Shown here: in pieces, positions 39,001 to 46,780 of the stretch
How positions within the stretch are numbered: the stretch's first letter is position 1
Layout: each line of letters begins with the position of its first letter
Assembly (NCBI RefSeq): GCF_028389875.1
Contig: NC_084663.1
Coordinates: 17,374,666 to 17,438,665 of the forward strand
DNA from: Rhea pennata
Taxonomy: Eukaryota; Chordata; Aves; Rheiformes; Rheidae
Direction of reading: 5' to 3'
DNA: 64,000 bases
Notes under the pieces: model-generated
Told to the model about the DNA's origin: nothing
Seen by the model: only the letters and a program-made list of their open reading frames with translations
Databases searched by the model: none
Position numbers and translations under genes: made by a program

Positions 39001-40647
39001 CTTACATGTGTTCTGGGGTCTTCCTTTCTCTTTCACTCCCTCTCCTTTTTCAAAAGGCCTTAAGTCATTAAGATATTCTAATAAAAACAGGAAAACATTT
39101 AAGAAAAATAAACGTTCAGAAGGAAAGGGCTATTTAACTGTCTGGGAACTTGCCTGGTACTGAAGACATCTACATTCAACTTTTTTCAGATAAGCTTCTA
39201 GCCAACCTTTCTATCATTCACTTAGTTTTTCTTTCTCTGCCTCATTTCCTCCACCTCTAAAATGGAGATGACAGCAGTTTCTCACTTTACAGCAGCTGCT
39301 GTGAAAAGAAGGACATCAAACATTTTCAGATGTTCACCTACCATGCTGATAGGGCTATATAAGTACTGGTAAGAATAACTGTTCAAAAATTCACAGAGAA
39401 TCTAACAAAAATAACACTTAAAATATAGCAGCAAGCTTGTACATTTCATATACCTAAGTTCCCCAAAGTTATCCAGAAATCTTGCCAGGGACTTTTCTTC
39501 CAACAGCACTCTCTTCCATTTGCAGTTTTGTAAGTAAGCACTTTTCAGACTGCATAAATTGCCAACTATAAACAATTTCCCCACATGATAAACCATTAGC
39601 CTATGTTTACTATTTCTAAAACAGGATTTCATAAAAGTTAAATTTTCTTTGGAAAGTTACATGAAGTCTTTCAGTAAGCAAAGAGCTTCAAGAAGAACTT
39701 ATTTTGAAAGATAATGAATGGTTGAAACACTACTTCCGTATGAAAGCGGTTTTTAACTGCAAATCAGTCGATGTAATTAAAAAAGTTACTTTTAAAGTTC
39801 CAGAAGCGTATCACAGTATCAGTGTATCAAAATTAACCTAAATACAGCATTAAAGGCTTTATGCTTCTGCATACTAACATTGCCAGAGAACAAGAGGGTT
39901 AAACTGCACTAACGGCTGCTTCTGTCACCCAACCACAGGGACAGGTTTCCTCTCTTTGTTACCAAAAGCACGTTCCTAGACCGGATGCTTAAACTGCGTT
40001 ACCTGAACAACAAGGGACTTGCTGCTCTCACGTGTAACGCCTAAGCTTCCCGTGACGAGCTTTCGTCGTGATTTTGAAAGGCACAAGCTGATTACCCGGC
40101 TGACACGCTCAGCGCAGCCAGGCGCCCGCAGCGCTCCGTCCGGTCGCCGCTCTGCCCTCGCGCTGCAGGCGGTGCCTCCGCGGCAGCGCAGGGCAGCGCA
40201 GGACACCGCGGCGCAGGCTGCGCGGAGCCGCGGCTCCCCGGCCCGCGCTCCCCGAGCCGCGCTCCGCCGCCGCCGCCGCGGGGCTCGCAGCCCTGCCCTC
40301 CGCGTGCGCTCACCGCTCCCCACCCCTCCTTCAGAGGGGAACGCGAGCGCGGCGGGACCGCGCGGGCTGAGCGCCTCCCCCCGCCCGGGCCGGGCCGGGC
40401 CGGGCCGGGCCGGGCCGGGCCGGGCGCGGCGCCCCCCGCGCAGGCCGCCCGCCGCGGCAGGTGCGCTAACGGCCGCCGCGGCCCTCCCGCCGCCCCGCCC
40501 CCACTCACCGCCGCCGCGCCGCGGCGGGCGCGGGTCGCGCCAGGCCAGCAGCCCCCGCTCCTCGTCCAGGGTGACCTCGCAGCAGCGCTGCCCCAGCGCC
40601 AGCGCCGAAACCAGCCGGCGCCGCCGCCCGCCCGGCGGCTGCTCCAT
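899..40647 (-). CDS. CERK: Ceramide kinase, exons 1-12 of an expected 13 (3' end cut by window edge)
   Basis: CERK phosphorylates ceramide with ATP to make ceramide-1-phosphate at Golgi and plasma membranes. Twelve exons join without a stop: 40509-40647, 31672-31785, 30477-30599, 27713-27838, 27114-27177, 23203-23348, 13411-13485, 10977-11129, 9812-9917, 6605-6675, 3318-3523, 899-1107. They give 1532 coding bases (510 codons plus 2), against 537 residues in human. Order: PH domain (exons 1-3, to about residue 125); diacylglycerol-kinase-type catalytic domain (from about 128) with GGDG at 194-197 and GSTD at 238-241; C346-x3-C350-x2-C353, a motif conserved in CERK; a calmodulin-binding helix at about 417-434. 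The start at 40647 has a strong Kozak context (G at -3, G at +4) and gives a human-like N-terminal length. The frame is open upstream to an ATG at 41094, but that stretch is low-complexity and GC-driven. Oddities: no Gly2 and an Arg in the GGKG loop. The last exon was not found in 1-898. The paralogue CERKL is less likely because GGDG and the cysteine motif match CERK. Confidence 0.95.
1108..3317 (-). other. CERK: CERK intron 11
   Basis: About 2.2 kb of AT-rich intron between exons 11 and 12. No repeat family or conserved element was recognised. Confidence 0.75.
3318..3523 (-). CDS. CERK: CERK exon 11 (calmodulin-binding segment)
   Basis: A 206-bp exon encoding residues 374-441. Peptides GKFLAVNAVNMSCACPRSP, KGLSPAAHLADGSADLIL and VRKCSRFDFLRYLVRHTNQ closely match human CERK. 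The LILVRKCSRFDFLRYLVR stretch (about 417-434) corresponds to the Ca2+/calmodulin-binding motif described in human CERK. The acceptor is TTCAG|ATGATG and the donor CAG|GTGTGT. Confidence 0.96.
4079..4102. repeat. T24 homopolymer
   Basis: A run of 24 T, followed by a G-rich stretch, in CERK intron 10. Confidence 0.95.
4956..4972. repeat. A17 homopolymer
   Basis: A run of 17 A in CERK intron 10. Confidence 0.9.
5534..5734 (-). mobile_element. CR1 LINE 3'-end fragment
   Basis: On the minus strand this is the 3' terminal part of a CR1 element. It has the conserved block that reads GATGATCTCCAGAGGTCCC on that strand, and ends in two ATAGAATC-type octamers on the plus strand (5538-5553). It is 5'-truncated, as is typical. 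It lies in CERK intron 10, in the CERK orientation. Confidence 0.92.
6605..6675 (-). CDS. CERK: CERK exon 10
   Basis: A 71-bp exon encoding CHICRQSEQQLAEQRKKRG and a short tail (residues 350-372). Human reads CFVCRQSKQQLEEEQKKAL. It holds Cys350 and Cys353 of the CERK cysteine motif, then a charged linker that looks shorter than in human. The acceptor is GTTTTCAG and the donor GAAG|GTAATT. Confidence 0.93.
6676..9811 (-). other. CERK: CERK intron 9
   Basis: About 3.1 kb, of which roughly 2.3 kb is a CR1 LINE in the same orientation as CERK (6867 to about 9200). The remaining 9200-9811 is unremarkable. Confidence 0.8.
6867..9200 (-). mobile_element. Long, decayed CR1 LINE copy with reverse-transcriptase sequence
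   Basis: The minus strand carries a CR1 copy of about 2.3 kb. The 3' end near 6867 is degraded. Farther 5', 7784-7972 encodes YIDFSKAFDT, the reverse-transcriptase block usually read as DFSKAFDTV. The stretch at 7690-7780 corresponds to the FADDTK catalytic region on the minus strand. Frames are broken by many stops and indels, so it is non-functional. The 5' limit is approximate, and 8150-9200 could include a second, nested fragment. It sits in CERK intron 9. Confidence 0.85.
9812..9917 (-). CDS. CERK: CERK exon 9
   Basis: A 106-bp exon encoding residues 315-348. VKTFLSHHCYEGTISFQPA and KHTLGSPRDKDSCRT match human LKTFLSHHCYEGTVSFLPA and QHTVGSPRDRKPCRA. It supplies the first Cys (346) of the C-x3-C-x2-C motif, which is completed by exon 10. 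The acceptor is TTCATGCAG and the donor ACAGG|GTAGGC. Confidence 0.94.
10977..11129 (-). CDS. CERK: CERK exon 8
   Basis: A 153-bp exon encoding residues 264-313. Peptides LDVSSVHHNNTFLKYTVSL and LGYGFYGDVLKDSEKKRW match human MDVSSVHHNSTLLRYSVSL and LGYGFYGDIIKDSEKKRW. The acceptor is CTTTATAG|GTGACT, where the exon itself begins with GT. The donor is TCAG|GTAACT. Confidence 0.95.
11457..11815 (-). mobile_element. CR1 LINE 3'-end fragment, different subfamily
   Basis: A minus-strand CR1 fragment with TTGGAAGGGGCC, then CCAACCAGATCTTGAAAACC, CTCCAAGGCCAGGGATGG and TGCACTACTGTGAAGA. These follow a CR1 subfamily layout distinct from the other copies here. It is diverged and in CERK intron 7. 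Confidence 0.85.
12119..12391 (-). mobile_element. CR1 3'-end fragment, left arm of inverted pair
   Basis: A minus-strand CR1 3' end starting with AGAATCATAGAGT and GGAAGGGACCTCTGGAGATC. It runs to the CAGTGCCCATGGCCTCTTG region and ends at an A-rich stretch. It faces the plus-strand copy at 12515-12785. Confidence 0.92.
12515..12785 (+). mobile_element. CR1 3'-end fragment, right arm of inverted pair
   Basis: A plus-strand CR1 covering the same part of the element as its partner: GTGATAGGACAAGAGGCAAC, then AACAGGTTGCCCAGAGAGG and CTAGATGATCTCCAGAGG. It ends in ATTCTGTGATTCTGTAATTC octamers. It is antisense to CERK. Confidence 0.93.
13411..13485 (-). CDS. CERK: CERK exon 7
   Basis: A 75-bp exon encoding STDCICYSTVGISDPVTSAL then HIIV (residues 239-262). 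Human reads STDCVCYSTVGTSDAETSAL then HIVV. It completes the conserved PAGSTD block that follows exon 6. The acceptor is CATTTTTCAG and the donor GTAG|GTAGGT. It is separated from exon 6 by the largest intron, 9.7 kb. Confidence 0.95.
17331..17474 (+). mobile_element. tRNA-Ile-derived SINE with CR1 3' tail (TguSINE1-like)
   Basis: The head resembles tRNA-Ile (AAU anticodon loop). The A-box region contains GGTTAGAG (17347-17354), followed by GTGGTGCTAATAATG and the B box GGTTCGATCCCC (17382-17393). A CR1-type tail follows: GGACTAGATGATCTCCAGAG, CCCTTCCAA and a TGTGATTCTATGA end. The pairing of a tRNA promoter with a CR1 3' end is the design of avian CR1-mobilised SINEs such as zebra finch TguSINE1. 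The head is mutated (ATGTCAAGGTTGCAGG instead of the tRNA arm), so this is an old copy and not a working tRNA gene. Confidence 0.88.
20421..20446. repeat. Perfect 10-bp stem hairpin
   Basis: ATGGAAAGCA, a six-base loop TTTCCA, then the exact reverse complement TGCTTTCCAT. It lies in CERK intron 6. Confidence 0.85.
22575..22595. repeat. (AC)n microsatellite
   Basis: About ten AC units in CERK intron 6, preceded by an ACCC/ACCT-rich stretch. Confidence 0.95.
23203..23348 (-). CDS. CERK: CERK exon 6 (GGDG nucleotide-binding motif)
   Basis: A 146-bp exon encoding residues 190-237, with VVCVGGDGMFSEVMHGLIGR and later IRIGIIPAG. The GGDG at 194-197 is the family's nucleotide-binding signature and is intact; mutating it abolishes human CERK activity. 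Human reads IVCVGGDGMFSEVLHGLIGR. The acceptor is TTCCTGGCAG and the donor GCTG|GTAAGA. Confidence 0.97.
23349..27113 (-). other. CERK: CERK intron 5
   Basis: About 3.8 kb of AT-rich intron. The only structure noticed is a 17-base near-tandem duplication at 24413-24448. No transposon family was recognised. Confidence 0.75.
24413..24448 (+). repeat. 17-bp near-tandem duplication
   Basis: ATTCATTTGTTTAATGA occurs at 24413-24429 and again at 24432-24448, in CERK intron 5. Confidence 0.9.
27114..27177 (-). CDS. CERK: CERK exon 5
   Basis: A short 64-bp exon encoding residues 169-188 plus split codons (ITERANHAKDNLFEVNINKYDG), aligned with human VTEHANQAKETLYEINIDKYDG. The acceptor is TTCATAG and the donor GATGG|GTAAGT. 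The split glycine codon leads directly into the GGDG block of exon 6. Confidence 0.94.
27713..27838 (-). CDS. CERK: CERK exon 4 (start of catalytic domain, GGK loop)
   Basis: A 126-bp exon encoding residues 127-167, including RPKQLLVYINPYGGKRQGK and RIYEQKVAPLFSLASISTD. Human reads INPFGGKGQGKRIYE, so the Gly after GGK is replaced by Arg143 (codon CGA). The acceptor is CTTTGGCAG and the donor TTTTTA|GTGAGT. This segment is the first conserved block of the diacylglycerol/sphingosine-kinase fold. Confidence 0.95.
27839..30476 (-). other. CERK: CERK intron 3
   Basis: About 2.6 kb. A locally GC-richer block at 29700-29990 carries overlapping chance ORFs on both strands. Its origin is unknown and it may be an old repeat. 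No family was recognised elsewhere. Confidence 0.7.
30477..30599 (-). CDS. CERK: CERK exon 3 (PH domain, second half)
   Basis: A 123-bp exon encoding residues 86-125 plus split codons. Diagnostic peptides are KKARNHRWRCSDVTFWC and EQLCNQWIQALKELLE, against human KRARRHRWKWAQVTFWC and EQLCHLWLQTLREMLE. The acceptor is TTTAATAG, preceded by an unusually long C8T8 polypyrimidine run. The donor is CAGA|GTAAGT. The conserved tryptophan of the C-terminal PH helix is present (QWIQAL). Confidence 0.95.
31672..31785 (-). CDS. CERK: CERK exon 2 (PH domain, first half)
   Basis: A 114-bp exon with acceptor CATACAG and donor ACAG|GTAAGG. It encodes residues 48-84 plus split codons, including VPTSEIIAVEET and NSGKWQKMAKPHAFT. 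These match human CERK VPVSEIIAVEET and GSGKWQKMEKPYAFT. The exon forms the N-terminal half of the PH domain, which in the family binds PI(4,5)P2 and directs membrane localisation. Confidence 0.93.
33032..33067. repeat. T36 homopolymer
   Basis: Thirty-six consecutive T in CERK intron 1 (poly-A on the CERK strand). No adjacent retroelement body was recognised, so it is not clearly a retroposon tail. Confidence 0.95.
35439..35518. repeat. Imperfect palindrome with C-run and G-run arms
   Basis: The left arm has TTCCCCCC followed by a CA-rich stretch and ACTTGCTT. The loop is GGGA. The right arm has AAGCAAGT, then a TG-rich stretch and G13 (35504-35516). The inner 8 bp (35463-35470 with 35475-35482) pair perfectly. 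Confidence 0.8.
40385..40425. repeat. GGGCC pentamer array, intron 1 start
   Basis: Eight regularly spaced GGG triplets separated by CC (GGGCC)n, beginning 84 nt into CERK intron 1. The plus strand meets the G3N2 pattern for G-quadruplex formation. Confidence 0.9.
40509..40647 (-). CDS. CERK: CERK exon 1 (start codon, N-terminus)
   Basis: The ATG is at 40645-40647. Exon 1 encodes residues 1-46 plus one base. The protein begins MEQPPGGRRRR, continues VSALALGQRCCEV and ends in an Arg/Pro/Gly-rich stretch, paralleling the human N-terminus (QQRCAVSLEPARALL). The donor reads G|GTGAGT, with GT at 40508-40507. Unlike mammalian CERK, residue 2 is Glu, not Gly. The N-terminus is the least conserved part of the family. 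The exon lies inside the CpG island. Confidence 0.85.
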
Positions 40648-40830
40648 GGCCGCCCCAGCCCGGGCCCGGCGAAGCCCGCTACCGCATGGCCCGCGGAGGC
40701 GGCGCCCGGCCGCCGGAGGAGCGGCCGGCCGCGACGGGGCGAGCCCGGCAGCTAAGGGCGCCCCGCGTCCGCCGCTGGCCGGCCTGCGCCCGAGGCGGGG
40801 CGCCCGCGTCAGCGCGTACGGCGGCGCCGC

Positions 40831-40854
40831 CGGCCCGGCCCGGCCCGGCCCGGC
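40831..40854. repeat. CGGCC/GGCCC pentamer array
   Basis: About five units of a GC-only pentamer, 184-207 bp upstream of the CERK start codon. It lies in the promoter or 5' UTR. Confidence 0.85.
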
Positions 40855-40956
40855 TTCCGCGGGCGGGCGGGGCCTGCGGCGCCGCGCGGCTCCCGGCGGG
40901 CGCGGGGGAGCGCGGCCGGGCGGGGCGGGCGCCGGGCTCGGCGTCTGGCGGCGCGG

Positions 40957-40988
40957 CGAGCCGAGCCGAGCCGAGCCGAGCCGAGCCG
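40957..40988. repeat. CGAGC pentamer array
   Basis: About six consecutive CGAGC units (GCTCG on the CERK strand), about 310-340 bp upstream of the CERK ATG. It is a second, different pentamer repeat in the same island. Confidence 0.9.
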
Positions 40989-42310
40989 CCCCAGCCTGCC
41001 CGCCCGCCCGCTGCGGGGCCGCTTTGTCCGCGCCCCGCGCAAGCCCTCCCGTGCGAGCCGCCCCGCAAGCGCCAGCAACGCCAAGTCTTCCCATCCGGGA
41101 AAAGGGCAGCTTCGAAAGACTGACTCGGTGCGGAGAAACGTACTTTTACGCACGCACTTAGGCTTTCAGATCCCGTTCTGCATTTTGCCGGAGCATCCAA
41201 GCAGCTATCGCCGTACTGCTGAACTCGGCAAGGCAATGAAAACCTAATGACCACGTTCATCTGGATGAGCCCACAGACCACACGGTCCACTCCCGCCTTC
41301 TTTTCCCTAAAGAAGTCCAAATTCGGGGTATGCCTTAAAGATGCTGACAATAATTCAGTATGATTAAACTCTTAATTCTTTGTTCCCAGACTATCGCTAT
41401 GGACAACATCAGTATCTTAGTCAAAATACTGGCCAAGAGGGACAGGCAACTGCTCTGTTTCACAACTTGCTCTAACCTACTGGTTCCCAGTATTTTCTGT
41501 AGAGAAATTTTATTTGAGAAAAATGTCTGGTCTGTTCTTTTTGGGGTCCGTCACAACCCTTTGCACCCCTGCCCCTGCTATGACCTGCTGCTGGTTTCTG
41601 CAAGGACAAGGTCCTATGCTGACCCAGCCCATTGCTTTGCAGCTCCGAGAGCATGAGGCAGACGTGCCAGCTGGCTTGCTTACAGCTAGCACAGGTCTGA
41701 AAAGCCTCTCTCTGCACTTGAGCCGTGAACCTTGTACTCCCATTTCGTTTTCTGAAAACAAATGAGCTAGGCACTATCACCCAAGTTACCAGGTAAAGAC
41801 AGTCTTTCTGTTCCATACATACTCATCATCTTATACTTCATTGCAACAGCCTTTCCTCTGGCCTTGAAAAACACGATACGCTCTGCTTTATCTTTTAAGC
41901 TGCCTTTCATGTTTTCAGGGGAGCACTTTGTCCCTGTCAGCTATGTTGCTCTTTTCATTTTGGATTTACCTTCCCCCAAACACCTGTGAAGTTCTTGGCC
42001 CTAGAAATTCTTTGTACTGAGGCTCAAATTAAATTAGCCTATTGCTAATAAAATCCACTATTAAACCCCCTGCTTACTGGTCATTAATGCTTTTTCCCTG
42101 GTTCTTCCTATTTTGCCACTTACACCACACTAGGATTGTACAGACCTTGGGCCAGGAATGGTTTCCACATTCCATTTCCACTGTTTGCAACTATTTGCAC
42201 AAGGCAGAACAGCTGCTTGAAAACCACAGTCTAATGCTGATACTCCCAGTACAACAGTCTCAGTGTTTACCACCTCAGACACACTCCAGGAGCCAAGAGA
42301 TCACTAATAC

Positions 42311-42320
42311 AAAGCTCTGT

Positions 42321-42373
<53 letters not shown>

Positions 42374-42379
42374 CTCTGT

Positions 42380-42418
<39 letters not shown>

Positions 42419-42426
42419 TATATATA
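42311..42426. repeat. (TA)n microsatellite, locally duplicated
   Basis: Two TA tracts, about 23 units (42324-42369) and about 16 units (42383-42414), each preceded by the same 14 bases AAAGCTCTGTGTTT. The offset is 59 bp. The second tract degrades into AATATATATATA. Confidence 0.95.
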
Positions 42427-44439
42427 AAAACAGTAAGTGGAGGTACTTACTGTTTTTTCTCTGACTAAAAACTAATCTTATATTCTCTATAGTCACAAGA
42501 ATCAGTATTCTTATACTGTGCTCAATGTTGGCTGAAGAGGTAGAAAGTTCATTCTTTAGAAAGTTCATTCTTTCTACTGTCCTTACATACAACCATTTCC
42601 TTTCACTCTTACTTCCTTGACAACCCTTTTGGCTTAGCTAAGGCTAAAGCCTCATATTGTTAGAACATAGAATTGATAACGTATTTTTGCTCTACTGAAA
42701 GTCTATTAAGAGTCTATTAGCATCACTGCTAGTTCTTCTAGCACTCCCCATTGATATTTCCTACTTGTTTATGTAAGGAGAAGTCTCTTTATTCCTTGCT
42801 CTTATAACATTTTAGCCTAACAGGGTTTTGGTCTATGATTTGGGCTCCTCTGCACTGCTATAGGAATGTCTTGCAGGTGTTCTTAACAGTGTGTTGATCT
42901 GCTCTGGCACTCTCTTATAGTCCCCTGAACATAAAAATTTGCTTCTGTCTTTAGAAAGCAAAGGTCCACTTCGAGCCAATAAAGCTCAAAACTTTTTTCG
43001 TTTACAGTCAAGATAGAGAATCATAAAATGCTAAAACTGAGAAAGAGAGAAAGCATTTCAACAGAATGACTGACTATGACTGGAATACTAGGCATGTATA
43101 TGTCAGTAATTGTTTTACTGGTTATTACATAAGCCTTTAACTACCACTGAGGGAGACAGAATTGCAGATGCAGAGACGCTAGTGAACTGCAGGATTTATA
43201 GACTAAAATGCTGGTCTGAAGACAGCTGATCACAGTGTTCTACCCCAAGAAATCAGAGGGTTTCAAGAACATACAATTTTGTTTACAGGTCCAAAAGAGG
43301 CCATAAGAAGGGTTACAACTGTAGTTAACTTGGGAACAATAATACATTGTGTAACAAGTATAATTCACAATGTCAAATGAAAAAAAAAAGCCCAGGAAGG
43401 TATTGCAATTTACAAGGTTTATAACATCTCTATGACCCATTTGTTTTATATATAGCAAACAACAAAATTCTTAAAGCCACCTTTCTCTCTCCAGTGTCTG
43501 ATTTTATAATAGGTTGTTCATCTCTATAAGAGTAGTTACTCTGAGAAACTTTATGTTGTACTGAACAGGATCATTACATGAAAATGTGCACAATCAGTTA
43601 AGGAGTACTTCTAAGTAGGTACATCTTTTTAATCAAGAGGAGCAGTCAGATGTTCTTCAGGATGACCTGCATTAACAAAATATTAATCATTACTAATCAT
43701 TTAAATCATTACAAGCTTGCGCCAAATTTCAAAGTAGTTCTGCATTTATCTTGAGAAAGATCAAGTGAGTTCATCCATTGTCAAAATAATAATCTAGCTC
43801 TCTTCCAACTCTTTTGGAGTTCATTAGGACCTTGCAACTATTTTTATTCACAATGAAAATCAAGTATGCCCTTGGCAGAAGCAGAAAGTATTGTATGCCC
43901 AACATTACCTAAGAGGGTCTAAAGTGAAAAACATAAAATGTCTTAACCAAAATGAAAGCTGGAAAATACCCACAAAATTGCACCAGAAATCAAAGAAGAA
44001 TCACAGTCCACTGTAATTTCTGTAATTTTGCCACTGTATTCCATTCAGTGTTGAAAGTAAGAGGGAATCACAGATTTTTTTATCAAGAACTTCAGAAAAC
44101 ATAGCTACTTACAAGCATGTTATGGAGCTCTTCCACTACACTACTGAGACAGCACTGCATGTGCTCCTTGTCAGAGCCAGGCCCTTCCGTCAGCTGAGAC
44201 ACAGTGAGATGGCTCCAAGCCTATGACTCCTCTCAGTAACTTAGAAAAATCAGCAATGGTGCTCAGTCCCACTAAGGGAAGAGAAGGATGTTCACAATCC
44301 ATAAAGGTGGTCCTTGTATTTCCCTTTGAGCACTTATGTGAGAACCAACTCAGTGTTGTCCAAATGGCAGCTAAGACAGTTGGCGTGGAATTGAAATTCT
44401 AATCTAATCGCTTTAGGAATTTAAGACTGGATCCACACC

Positions 44440-44459
44440 TTTTTTTTTTTTTTTTTTTT
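44440..44459. repeat. T20 homopolymer
   Basis: A run of 20 T just before the CR1 fragment at 44477. Confidence 0.9.
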
Positions 44460-44476
44460 CTTGCTTGGCATATTAT

Positions 44477-44554
44477 ACAGAATCACAGGTTGGAAGGGAC
44501 CTCTGGAGATCATCTAGTCCAACCACCCTGCTCAAGCAGGGTCGCCTAGAGCAT
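44477..44554 (-). mobile_element. Short CR1 3'-end fragment
   Basis: About 78 bp of CR1 3' terminus on the minus strand (ACAGAATCACAGG, GGAAGGGACCTCTGGAG), severely 5'-truncated. It lies 17 bp from a T20 tract. Confidence 0.9.
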
Positions 44555-44700
44555 ATTTTTCACTGTTGATTGATAACTAAGAAATATTTCTTCTCTTCAA
44601 TAGACATAACAGATAAACTAAGAAAGTTTCTAAACAACTGTTTGGTAATTTTTAAAGATTTCAATCTTAGTGCATCTCAGGAAGACTGAAGCACTTACCT

Positions 44701-44738
44701 TTGAACCAAATTTTGTCCTTTGAACCAAATTCTGTCCT
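44701..44738 (+). repeat. 19-bp tandem duplication
   Basis: Two adjacent copies of TTGAACCAAATTYTGTCCT (44701-44719 and 44720-44738) with one mismatch. They lie immediately before copy 1 of the 77-bp duplication. Confidence 0.93.
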
Positions 44739-44740
44739 GT

Positions 44741-44817
44741 CCAGGAGAGGCAGGGTTGGAAGCTGGTAGCAAGAACTTTATCTTGTATTCCTCAAGGGAT
44801 GGAATCTGTCTCCATAT
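44741..44817 (+). repeat. 77-bp direct duplication, copy 1
   Basis: From CCAGGAGAGGCAGGGTTGG through CTGTCTCCATAT. It is matched by 45297-45373 with a single base difference (GGAATC here, AGAATC in copy 2). Flanks beyond the unit do not match. Confidence 0.95.
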
Positions 44818-45296
44818 GCAGCTCCCATTAGAATTGCATGAATAAGCCTGAAGGCTAAATAGGTTCACAGAAATAGTTTTGGAAAATGAAAACTAGGAGA
44901 CAAAGATAATGAACAAAGGCAAATAGCTCATTTTCACATCAAAATACTGTGTTCTAATGTTCTTCCTAGCTATCAGAAAAGACAAAATAGTGGAGTATTA
45001 TTGCAGCTCATGGAAAGAATGACATCATTTTCTTTAGAAAAATACCTAAGCTGTTTTACAGCATTTTTATGCTTATACCATAGAAGTATTAATTATAGTC
45101 ATTATTGGGAACAGTCTGGAAAAAACAATTCTAAAAGCTGATCAATAAGGATGAATGCAGCTTTTTTTCATTTGAACTAAAAGGTAATTGAGGCAAAATT
45201 ACTGACATACTGGAGGGTGTGGGAATGGATCCAGAAGATTATTTCTTGAGAAGGGAAACATTTCATACTATTCCCAATCTGTGGAAGTTTAGAGAA

Positions 45297-45373
45297 CCAG
45301 GAGAGGCAGGGTTGGAAGCTGGTAGCAAGAACTTTATCTTGTATTCCTCAAGGGATAGAATCTGTCTCCATAT
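45297..45373 (+). repeat. 77-bp direct duplication, copy 2
   Basis: The second copy of the unit at 44741-44817, offset by 556 bp. It matches no repeat family that I recognise. Confidence 0.95.
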
Positions 45374-46780
45374 TCTCGGCATAAACTACCTGCTACTGTA
45401 AAAAATACTAAATGTGGTTTGTTTCAAGCTGCTATAGCTGTAACTCCAACTTACAGGTATACATGTTAGTATTTGAGTATATTGAAATCCTTATTCCTTT
45501 TTTAATTATGAACCTCCCTCCCATCCATCTGCTTCTATCAAAGGAATAAAGAAATTAGAAGTTTCATATCTGGAAGAATGGTAATGGTTTCTGGCAGTGA
45601 AAAATTTTGGTCTTCAGTTGCTAAATGGGAACCACATTCCTCTTAGTTTAAGAGATCAATGCAGGAATCTGAGATTTATTATCTTCTTGAGGGCCTTGAG
45701 TATGACAGGGTGTGTGTTGGGGGTATACAGGAAATGTTTGCTCTGGTAAGAATGACCAAAAAAGTGGGTCTTTCCCTGCCATATTTGTAGGCAAAGGTAA
45801 CTGTGGAGAGGCAGAACTGAGAAAGTGCTGGAACACCCAAAAGTTTCTCTCTTCTCTCTACCCCTCAATTATATCGTTTGTTATAAAATATTTCTTTCTG
45901 CAAACTATGCTTTGCTGACATCTCCAGTCCACCAAAGCTGCAGAAACGTGCTTTTTACTAGGCCTATGCAGACCTTGGCTGGAGCACGCCTACATGGTTT
46001 TTTTTGCAAAACTAAACATACAGTCCAATTCTTAACAGCTCTAGGAGGCAGTAACCGGGGAAGGAAGACAATTTTTGATAGTTCAGGTATCAAACTATCA
46101 TCAAACTAATATCAAGTTAAATAATAAACTCTAACATATATACTATTATACTAGCTCTTGTCCTTACTTTAAGAAAAGTAAGGCTTTTTACATCTTTGTA
46201 ACTCTGCCTGGAGGGGCTTTCAGACAGTTACAGGGCATGTTCTTCCCACCACGGTGACAGTAGTAGCAAATTTCAAGTGTAGGCTCCAATCCATGAAAGT
46301 GGAAGGCTTTCAAGATAGAAGTATTATTAGAATAAAAATCCTTACCAAAGTCTTTTCTCCTAACATCATTTTTAGACCTCTAAGTTGAGCCACTTTACCT
46401 GGGCTATCTCAATTCTCTCAAGAAAAGCATTCTCCCAGTGTGCTTTTGTGACCTGCTTTAGCAGGCAGAACTCTAATCCGTATTAATGCTCTTCTAAATT
46501 ATATCAGCCAGTGTGGCCTTCACAAACAAAAGTAATACTGCTCTTTCATTTAAGATGAAGGGGAGTATTTTGATGCTACGCTTAACAGAATGCACTGCAA
46601 AACTACTAATCAACACTCCAGCCAAAAGGAGAGCAAAGAAAAAAAATCACACAGACTAAGGAAGCAGTAAACACAGCCCCTTCCCAAAGAGAATGTAAGC
46701 CAAACAATAAGCAAGATTCACTGAAAAAGAAGAGGAAAATCTAGAAAGAGCTTTAATTAAGATTTATAATAATGCACTAA

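Larger units (their letters stand above)
31786..40508 (-). other. CERK: CERK intron 1
   Basis: An 8.7-kb first intron. It contains a T36 tract (33032-33067), a short TG run near 34065, an imperfect C/G-run palindrome (35439-35518) and, at its 5' end inside the CpG island, a CCGGG pentamer array (40385-40425). No exon or transposon was recognised between 36 and 39.9 kb. Confidence 0.75.
40080..41080 (-). promoter_or_regulatory. CERK: CpG island covering CERK exon 1 and promoter
   Basis: About 1 kb of very high GC with dense CpG in an otherwise AT-rich window. It spans the start of intron 1, coding exon 1 (40509-40647) and about 430 bp upstream of the ATG. No clear TATA box was seen on the minus strand near the start, as usual for CpG-island housekeeping promoters. 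Pentamer GC repeats lie on both sides of exon 1. The transcription start cannot be fixed from sequence alone. Confidence 0.85.

Noticed and set aside
39976..41161. Very long overlapping ORFs on both strands (up to 380 codons) around the CpG island
   Set aside because: They are Arg/Ala/Pro/Gly-rich, exist in several frames at once and follow GC composition with few stop codons. Only the 139-bp CERK exon 1 frame within them matches a family.
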